Shown piece by piece: positions 59,028-64,000 of a stretch of 64,000 bases of DNA (the first letter of the stretch is position 1; each line of letters starts with the position of its first letter). The position numbers were made by a program, and so were the translations under genes. The stretch comes from Micromonospora sp. NBC_01699 (GTDB lineage: Bacteria; Actinomycetota; Actinomycetes; Mycobacteriales; Micromonosporaceae): assembly GCF_036250065.1 (NCBI RefSeq), contig NZ_CP109199.1, positions 248,001 to 312,000 of the forward strand, in the 5' to 3' direction. The notes below the pieces were generated by a model. The model was given only the letters and a program-made list of their open reading frames with translations. It did no database searches and was not told where the DNA came from.

Positions 59028-59461
59028 TGTCGACCGTCCGGTTGTCCTTCTCTCCGGCGCCGGTGCACGTCCGCACCGCGCGCCTGGTCGGCGTCGCGGT
59101 GGCCCGCCGGGCCGGCGTCGCCGAGGAACTGCTCGACGAGGTACGCCTGGCCATCGGCGAAGCGTGCACCCGCGCGGTGGCCCTGCACCGCCAGTACGGT
59201 CTCACCGACCTGGTCCGGGTGGAGATGTCCGACGGCGGTTCCTACACGGTGCGGGTCACCGACCGGGCGCCGATCGAGGCCGGGCTCGGCCTGGCCGCGT
59301 TGCCGCCGGACGAGCTGGCCGACGAGTCGCTGACCGACGAGGCGCTCACCGTCGGCGTCGGCTTCGCCCTGTTGGCCGGTTTTGTCGAGGATCTCCAGGT
59401 GCGTCCGGTGGACGAGGGCATCGGCACCGAGGTCCGGATGGTCTGGCCGGTCGGCCGCTGA
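59027..59461 (+). CDS. ATP-binding anti-sigma-factor-like protein (GHKL fold)
   Basis: A 144-residue GHKL ATPase-fold protein, partner of BldG (SCO3548-like). The N-box region is LLDEVRLAIGEACTRAV, with threonine where active kinases have Asn of the ExxxN pattern; VTDRAP and VGFALLAGFVED stand for the G1/G2 boxes. The missing Asn hints at weak or absent kinase activity with binding kept. ATG overlaps the bldG stop, so the two are made in equal amounts. Confidence 0.88.
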   Translation: MSTVRLSFSPAPVHVRTARLVGVAVARRAGVAEELLDEVRLAIGEACTRAVALHRQYGLTDLVRVEMSDGGSYTVRVTDRAPIEAGLGLAALPPDELADESLTDEALTVGVGFALLAGFVEDLQVRPVDEGIGTEVRMVWPVGR

Positions 59462-59764
59462 CCCGACCGGTTCGGTCGCGTACGCCCCACCGCGATTCTC
59501 CATAGCAGATCAACTGTGCTTGCACAGCGATGAAGATCATTGCGACACGGTGGGTGGTAACTGTGACCTCCAACACTGCGGACGGCTAGAGTACCCGGGG
59601 TTATCAGCAAGTGCCCTGGTCCCGCGCTCGCGTGACCGGGTGGTCACCGCTGAGCTGAAGCCTTGGCCCGGCGGGGACGCTTGCGAACCGTCGCTCCACG
59701 TGTGGAGACGCCGGGCCGGTCTCGTCCGCCGGCCGGCGCGAGTGTTGGGTACAGGAGGACATAG
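59462..59764 (+). promoter_or_regulatory. hppA leader region
   Basis: A 303-base gap. A promoter candidate is TGTGAC (59562-59567) with TAGAGT (59587-59592) 19 bases apart, leaving a ~165-base leader. A short inverted repeat CTGTGC-TTGCACAG lies near 59513-59526. The hppA ribosome site ACAGGAGGACAT is strong. No riboswitch class is recognisable and no small ORF has a ribosome site. Confidence 0.35.
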
Positions 59765-62143
59765 ATGTCCACGGCCTTCGCCGCCGAAAGCGGCGGGTTG
59801 TCCCTCACCAATCAGAACCTGTCGTACGTCATCATCGCCGCGGTCATCGCGTTGGTGGCGCTCGGCTTCGCCGCCGCCCTCACCAGGGCGGTACTGGCGA
59901 CCGGTAGGGGCACCACAAACATGCAGGAGATCGCGGCAGCGGTCCAGGAGGGCGCATCGGCGTACCTCTTCCGGCAGTTCAGAACCCTCGCGGTCTTCGT
60001 CGTACTGGCGGTGGTGCTGCTCTTCCTGCTGCCGGTGCACGAAACCGACAACGAAACCCTGGTGAAGATCGGCCGGTCGGCCTTCTTCGTCGTCGGCGCG
60101 GTGTTCAGCGCCTTCATCGGCGGTGCCGGCATGGCCCTGGCCACCCGCGCCAACCTGCGGGTGGCCGCCGCCGCCCGGGAACATTCCGGCGGTCGTGAGA
60201 AGGCCATGCAGATCGCCTTCCGGACCGGGGGCGTGGTCGGCTTCCTCACCGTCGGGCTCGGCCTGTTCGGTGCGGCGCTGGTCGTCGTCCTGTTCCGGGC
60301 CGACGCGCCGACCGTGCTGGAGGGCTTCGGCTTCGGCGCCGCGCTGCTGGCCATGTTCATGCGGGTCGGCGGCGGCATCTTCACCAAGGCCGCCGACGTC
60401 GGCGCCGACCTCGTCGGCAAGGTCGAACAGGGCATCCCCGAGGACGACCCGCGCAACGCGGCGACCATCGCCGACAACGTGGGCGACAACGTCGGCGACT
60501 GCGCCGGCATGGCCGCCGACCTGTTCGAGTCGTACGCGGTGACCCTGGTCGCCGCCCTGATCCTCGGCCGGGCCGCGTTCGGTGAGGACGGCCTGGTCTT
60601 CCCGCTGATCATCTCCACCATCGGGGTGATCGTGGCGATCGTCGGGGTGTTCATCACCCGACTGCGCGCCTCCGACCGGTCCGGGCTGACCGCCATCAAC
60701 CGGGCCTTCTACGCCTCCGCGGTGCTGTCGGCGATCCTGGTCGCGGCGATGTCCTTCGTGTACCTGCCGGCGACCTGGGCCGAACTGCTCGGCGACGGGT
60801 GGCGTACGCAGCTCGGCGTCGAGGGTGACCTGCCGCTCGGCCCGCAGTGGGTGGCGATCGGCGCGGTGGTCATCGGCATCGTGCTCGCCGCCGCCATCCA
60901 GGCGCTGACCGGCTACTTCACCGAGACCAACAAGCGCCCGGTGCAGGACATCGGCAAAAGCTCGCTGACCGGGCCGGCCACCGTCGTGCTCGCCGGCATC
61001 AGCATCGGGCTGGAGTCGGCGGTCTACTCCGCGCTGCTGATCGCGGCCGGGGTCTTCGGCGCGTTCCTGCTCGGCGGCGCCTCGATCACGGTCTCCCTGT
61101 TCGCGGTGGCGCTGGCCGGCACCGGCCTGCTCACCACCGTCGGCGTGATCGTGGCGATGGACACCTTCGGCCCGATCTCGGACAACGCCCAGGGCATCGC
61201 CGAGATGTCCGGCGACATCGACGAGGCCGGCGCCCGTACGCTCACCGAGCTGGACGCCGTCGGCAACACCACCAAGGCGATCACCAAGGGCATCGCGATC
61301 GCCACCGCGGTGCTCGCCGCGACCGCCCTGTTCGGGTCGTACACCGACACGCTGCGCTCGGCGTACGCCGAGGCGGGTGTGGGTGACGTGGGCGCCGAGA
61401 TCCTGAACGCGCTCAACGTGGCCAACCCGCGCAACCTGGTCGGCCTGATCATCGGTGCGGCGGTGGTCTTCCTCTTCTCCGGGCTGGCCATCAACGCGGT
61501 CTCCCGCTCCGCCGGTGCCGTGGTGATGGAGGTACGCCGCCAGTTCCGCGAACTGCCCGGCATCATGGACCGCACCCAGCGCCCCGAGTACGGCAAGGTG
61601 GTCGACATCTGCACCCGGGACGCCCAGCGTGAGCTGGTCACCCCCGGTCTGCTGGCCATCCTCGCCCCGATCGCGGTCGGCTTCGGTCTCGGTCCGGGCG
61701 CGCTGGCGTCGTACCTGGCCGGTGCGATCGGCGCCGGCACCCTGATGGCGGTCTTCCTGGCCAACTCCGGTGGCGCCTGGGACAACGCCAAGAAGCTGGT
61801 CGAGGACGGCGCGTACGGCGGCAAGGGCTCCGCCTCGCACGAGGCGACCATCATCGGCGACACCGTCGGTGATCCGTTCAAGGACACCGCCGGCCCGGCC
61901 ATCAACCCGCTGCTCAAGGTGATGAACCTGGTCTCGCTGCTGATCGCGCCGGCCGTGGTCGCGTGGAGCGTCGGGGCCGACCGGAACACCCCGTTGCGGA
62001 TCGCCGTGTCGCTGGGCGCCGTACTGATCGTGGTGGCGGCCGTGGTGTGGAGCAAGCGCAAGCCGATCGCGATCTCGGACGACGCCTCGGGCCCCGGTGC
62101 CACCGGCAGCCCGGAGCACCGCCCGGAGACGATCACCGCCTGA
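59765..62143 (+). CDS. hppA: Membrane-bound proton-pumping pyrophosphatase
   Basis: A 792-residue H+-PPase that couples pyrophosphate hydrolysis to proton export, with about 16 transmembrane helices. The catalytic loops are complete: DVGADLVGKVE (~211), DNVGDNVGDCAGMAADLFE and, near the C-terminus, GDTVGDPFKDTAGP. In GNTTKAITKG (~501-510) a lysine occupies the place that is alanine in K+-dependent enzymes, so a K+-independent proton pump is predicted. ATG after a strong GGAGG. It recovers energy from biosynthetic pyrophosphate. Confidence 0.97.
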   Translation: MSTAFAAESGGLSLTNQNLSYVIIAAVIALVALGFAAALTRAVLATGRGTTNMQEIAAAVQEGASAYLFRQFRTLAVFVVLAVVLLFLLPVHETDNETLVKIGRSAFFVVGAVFSAFIGGAGMALATRANLRVAAAAREHSGGREKAMQIAFRTGGVVGFLTVGLGLFGAALVVVLFRADAPTVLEGFGFGAALLAMFMRVGGGIFTKAADVGADLVGKVEQGIPEDDPRNAATIADNVGDNVGDCAGMAADLFESYAVTLVAALILGRAAFGEDGLVFPLIISTIGVIVAIVGVFITRLRASDRSGLTAINRAFYASAVLSAILVAAMSFVYLPATWAELLGDGWRTQLGVEGDLPLGPQWVAIGAVVIGIVLAAAIQALTGYFTETNKRPVQDIGKSSLTGPATVVLAGISIGLESAVYSALLIAAGVFGAFLLGGASITVSLFAVALAGTGLLTTVGVIVAMDTFGPISDNAQGIAEMSGDIDEAGARTLTELDAVGNTTKAITKGIAIATAVLAATALFGSYTDTLRSAYAEAGVGDVGAEILNALNVANPRNLVGLIIGAAVVFLFSGLAINAVSRSAGAVVMEVRRQFRELPGIMDRTQRPEYGKVVDICTRDAQRELVTPGLLAILAPIAVGFGLGPGALASYLAGAIGAGTLMAVFLANSGGAWDNAKKLVEDGAYGGKGSASHEATIIGDTVGDPFKDTAGPAINPLLKVMNLVSLLIAPAVVAWSVGADRNTPLRIAVSLGAVLIVVAAVVWSKRKPIAISDDASGPGATGSPEHRPETITA

Positions 62144-62158
62144 TCGGGCCTTTCGTTC

Positions 62159-62209
62159 GGTCGGATGGTGCGGTGGGCCGGTACGGCTGTCCCACCGCAC
62201 CATCCGACC
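62159..62209 (+). terminator. hppA terminator, perfect 19-base-pair stem
   Basis: GGTCGGATGGTGCGGTGGG (62159-62177) is complementary over its full length to 62191-62209, with a 13-base loop. It begins 16 bases after the hppA stop and ends 20 bases before the lipoprotein ATG. Confidence 0.88.
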
Positions 62210-62229
62210 CAACCCGTACGCTGCAACGC

Positions 62230-62772
62230 ATGCGTACGCCCCGCGCGCCGGCCGCCGGGATCATCCCGGCGGTGCTGTGCATCCTCGTGCTGCTGACCGG
62301 CGGATGTGGTGCGGGTCCGACGGCACCGGCCTGGGCGGCTTCGGTCTGCGAGGCGTTGGCGCCCTGGCGGCTTGAGATCAATGGTCTGACCAGCAGTACC
62401 CAGCAACAGATGACGGCGCAGACGACACCCGCGCAGGCCAAGGAGAACCTGGTCCGGATGATGGCCGGTGCGGAACAGGCGAGCGAGACCGCCCGTCGCG
62501 GGGTGGCGGACGCGGGGGTGCCCGACGTGTCCCAGGGCGAGCAGGTATCGCGGGGTTTCCTCGACTCGCTCACCGAGGTCCGCGACGCGTACGGCCGGGC
62601 CGGTCGGACCATCGACGGGCTGAACACGGGGCAGTCGGGTCCGTTCTACGACGGGGTGAAGGCGGCGGTGGACACCCTCAACGCGGAGTACGACGCGGGC
62701 GCGCTGGACACCAGCACCCTCGATTCACCGGAGTTGAAGCGGGCCTTCGACGAGGTTCCGGAGTGTCGCTGA
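62230..62772 (+). CDS. Putative lipoprotein
   Basis: A 180-residue protein with a lipoprotein signal: basic start (MRTPRAPAAG), hydrophobic core (IIPAVLCILVLL) and lipobox LTGGC, so Cys26 is the lipidated N-terminus. The mature part is helical, Gln/Ala/Thr-rich (QQQMTAQTTPAQAKENLVRM), without a recognised enzyme motif. The ATG at 62230 lies just after the hppA terminator. Its 3' end overlaps the next gene by ten bases. Probably a surface protein of unknown role. Confidence 0.8.
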   Translation: MRTPRAPAAGIIPAVLCILVLLTGGCGAGPTAPAWAASVCEALAPWRLEINGLTSSTQQQMTAQTTPAQAKENLVRMMAGAEQASETARRGVADAGVPDVSQGEQVSRGFLDSLTEVRDAYGRAGRTIDGLNTGQSGPFYDGVKAAVDTLNAEYDAGALDTSTLDSPELKRAFDEVPECR

Positions 62773-63548
62773 CCACGCCGCCCCCGAATGCGCCGCCGAC
62801 GGAGTCCGCCGGACCGTCGGCGGGGGAGGCGCCGGCACTGATCCCGCCCGATCCACCCGATCTGCCCGTTCCACCTGATCCCCCCGATCCACCGGCTCCG
62901 CCTGATCCGCCTGATCCGCCTGATCCGCCAGCTCCCCCGACTCCGCCTGATCCGCCTGATCCGAGGGTGCGGCAGCTCTCGCTGTTCGGGGTGGAGGCGA
63001 CCGAACCGTCTCCGGCCGATCTCACCGGTCTGCTCGTCGGCCCCGCGCAGGTGGTCCGGATGGGCGGGACGGCCAGGGTCTCGGTGATCGTGGACGCCGC
63101 CTGGCGGGTGCACGTGCTCGCGGCCGAACTGGCCCAACGCGGGTTGCCGGCCACCTGGGAGCCGACCGAGGACCAGCGGCACGAGGTACGCACGGCGTAC
63201 GCGACGACGCTCGCTCCGCTCGCCCGGTCCTGGTTGCGCGGTACGGCGAAACGGCCACCGGCCGGCCTGCACCTCAACGGGCGCCGGCTGCGGCTCTGGG
63301 TGGCGGCGGCGGGCAGCCCCGAACCGCCGGGGTTCCTGCTCGGGCTGGGCGACGCCGAGGAGAGTTGCTGGGAGGCGGTCGGGGCGGCGCTCGCGGCGAT
63401 CGGGCTGCCGGCCGTACTGTTGCTTTCCCGGGCCGGGGGTCCGGCGTACCGAATCACCGGCCGGCGCCGGTTGGCCCGGCTGGTGGAGCTGGTGGGCGAG
63501 CGGCCGGCGGCGGCCCCGGCCGCGACGTGGCCGGCCTCGGCGCTCTAG
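62763..63548 (+). CDS. Protein with PDPPDPP repeat N-terminus, unknown C-terminal domain
   Basis: A 261-residue protein. Residues ~28-68 are almost pure Pro-Asp repeats (PPDPPDPPAPPDPPDPP type), encoded by GATCCGCCT-like units at ~62850-62960. The rest is a folded domain (VRQLSLFGVEATEPSPADLT, RVHVLAAELAQRGLPATWE, RRLRLWVAAAG, YRITGRRRLARLVELVG) that I do not recognise but that looks conserved. No signal peptide or helix for membranes. GTG start inside the lipoprotein gene; it is the last gene before topA. Confidence 0.8.
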   Translation: MSLTTPPPNAPPTESAGPSAGEAPALIPPDPPDLPVPPDPPDPPAPPDPPDPPDPPAPPTPPDPPDPRVRQLSLFGVEATEPSPADLTGLLVGPAQVVRMGGTARVSVIVDAAWRVHVLAAELAQRGLPATWEPTEDQRHEVRTAYATTLAPLARSWLRGTAKRPPAGLHLNGRRLRLWVAAAGSPEPPGFLLGLGDAEESCWEAVGAALAAIGLPAVLLLSRAGGPAYRITGRRRLARLVELVGERPAAAPAATWPASAL

Positions 63549-63941
63549 CGATTTACGGCTTTTAACTATTCTTCATCCGCTTTAACACTTTCAGCGCTGA
63601 TTCAGGGACAATCTGGTCTACTGTCCGATGGCGGACAGCGAACCGGAGATTTGGGAGATAATCCACCAACTGGTGGCATTCGAAGGAGATGGTCGTCGCC
63701 AATGGATCCGGGCCGATTCATCGTCGGTGTACGGTGTCGCCGTCCGGGATGAACACCGGGCCGGCTCCGGGGTCAAGCGTTCGCCCAGCTCTGTGGGCCT
63801 CTTCGCGGCCCGCGCAACCCGGATGCCGCGCAGCGCGTTACGTTGGACGTTCAACGTCACGCCTGCGGCGTGGCGACCGGTGGAAAGGCGGACCACGGTG
63901 GTCCGCAGGGCGAGATGTCGTGAGTGAGGTCGGGGAGAGAC
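63549..63941 (+). promoter_or_regulatory. AT-rich gap upstream of topA
   Basis: 393 bases without a convincing gene. The first ~60 bases are AT-rich against the window (TTTTAACTATTCTTCATC, TTTAACACTTTCAG), which fits a promoter or a relaxed-DNA-sensing region for topA. A hairpin CTGTCCG-ATGG-CGGACAG lies at 63620-63637. A 99-codon frame from 63628 has poor third-position GC and no ribosome site, and is not called. The topA ribosome site GGGGAGAGA is at 63932-63940. Confidence 0.45.
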
Positions 63942-64000
63942 GTGCCGAGTAACGCCAAGAGCACCCGTCTGGTCATCGTCGAGTCACCGGCGAAGGCCAA
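63942..64000 (+). CDS. topA: DNA topoisomerase I, 5' start only
   Basis: The first 19 codons (VPSNAKSTRLVIVESPAKA) match the start of bacterial type IA topoisomerase I, including the acidic ESPAK TOPRIM motif. GTG follows GGGGAGAGA by two bases. The rest lies beyond the window. Its place downstream of hppA/bldG is the conserved actinobacterial order. Confidence 0.93.
   Translation, partial: MPSNAKSTRLVIVESPAKA

Noticed and set aside
59537-62212. 891-codon minus-strand ORF opposite hppA
   Set aside because: Antisense shadow of a high-GC gene; composition is rich in His/Arg/Gly/Gln without any domain, and hppA is unambiguous.
63628-63927. 99-codon ORF upstream of topA
   Set aside because: No ribosome site, weak third-position GC bias and a second half with non-coding composition.

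Overview
The window is a GC-rich actinobacterial chromosome segment, most likely from Micromonosporaceae (Micromonospora or a close relative). The evidence is the very high GC at third codon positions, frequent GTG starts and 1-4 base gene overlaps. Further support comes from Micromonospora-type dispersed repeats beginning ATGAGCGCGAGG, and from gene families typical of sporulating actinomycetes: bldG, DUF397/DUF5753 pairs, SigE-family sigma factors and 6C RNA.

Layout. 1-11,609: the 3' part of the complex I operon (nuoF partial, then GHIJKLMN), with tight coupling between genes, followed by a polyprenyl diphosphate synthase. 12.9-22.2 kb: housekeeping and envelope genes: a secreted DUF3152 protein, a SigE-family sigma factor with a membrane partner, an IclR regulator, a Tat-exported PhoX phosphatase facing an ECF sigma/zinc anti-sigma pair across a PHO-box-bearing gap, RarD, a GNAT and a holin-like protein. 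22.2-31.0 kb: an incomplete type VII secretion locus (eccE, eccB, two WXG100 proteins, mycosin; no eccC or eccD), then a mosaic SseB-domain protein, a small overlapping partner and a Nudix hydrolase. 31.0-38.0 kb: an accessory stretch: WYL regulator, small hydrolase, truncated XRE gene, XRE-DUF5753/DUF397 pair, a STAND (NB-ARC/TPR) protein lacking its Walker B segment, and a DUF6879 pair. 38.0-48.3 kb: an alpha/beta hydrolase without a nucleophile, a C45 peptidase, an M6 immune-inhibitor-A metalloprotease, acs, a degenerate Fic-like protein, a HAD-IB phosphatase, the 6C small RNA and an HSL-type esterase. 48.6-53.7 kb: an Ssd/Tad pilus operon. 53.8-56.0 kb: a decaying accessory insert (frameshifted XRE/DUF397 pair, toxin remnant). 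56.1-64.0 kb: an MrfA-like helicase, bldG with its partner kinase, hppA, a lipoprotein, a proline-rich protein and the first codons of topA.

The order acs, Fic-like, HAD-IB, 6C RNA, ssd, tad genes, helicase, bldG, hppA, topA is the conserved actinobacterial order seen around Rv3646c-Rv3667 in M. tuberculosis and SCO3543-SCO3563 in Streptomyces coelicolor. The 53.8-56.0 kb genes therefore look like an insertion into this core block. The most interesting items are the STAND protein with an in-frame loss of its ATPase core, the two translationally coupled leader ORFs (nuoF-nuoG and acs), the PHO box at phoX, the damaged regulator/toxin insert and the mosaic SseB gene beside the secretion locus. 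No CRISPR array, tRNA, rRNA or complete insertion sequence was seen.
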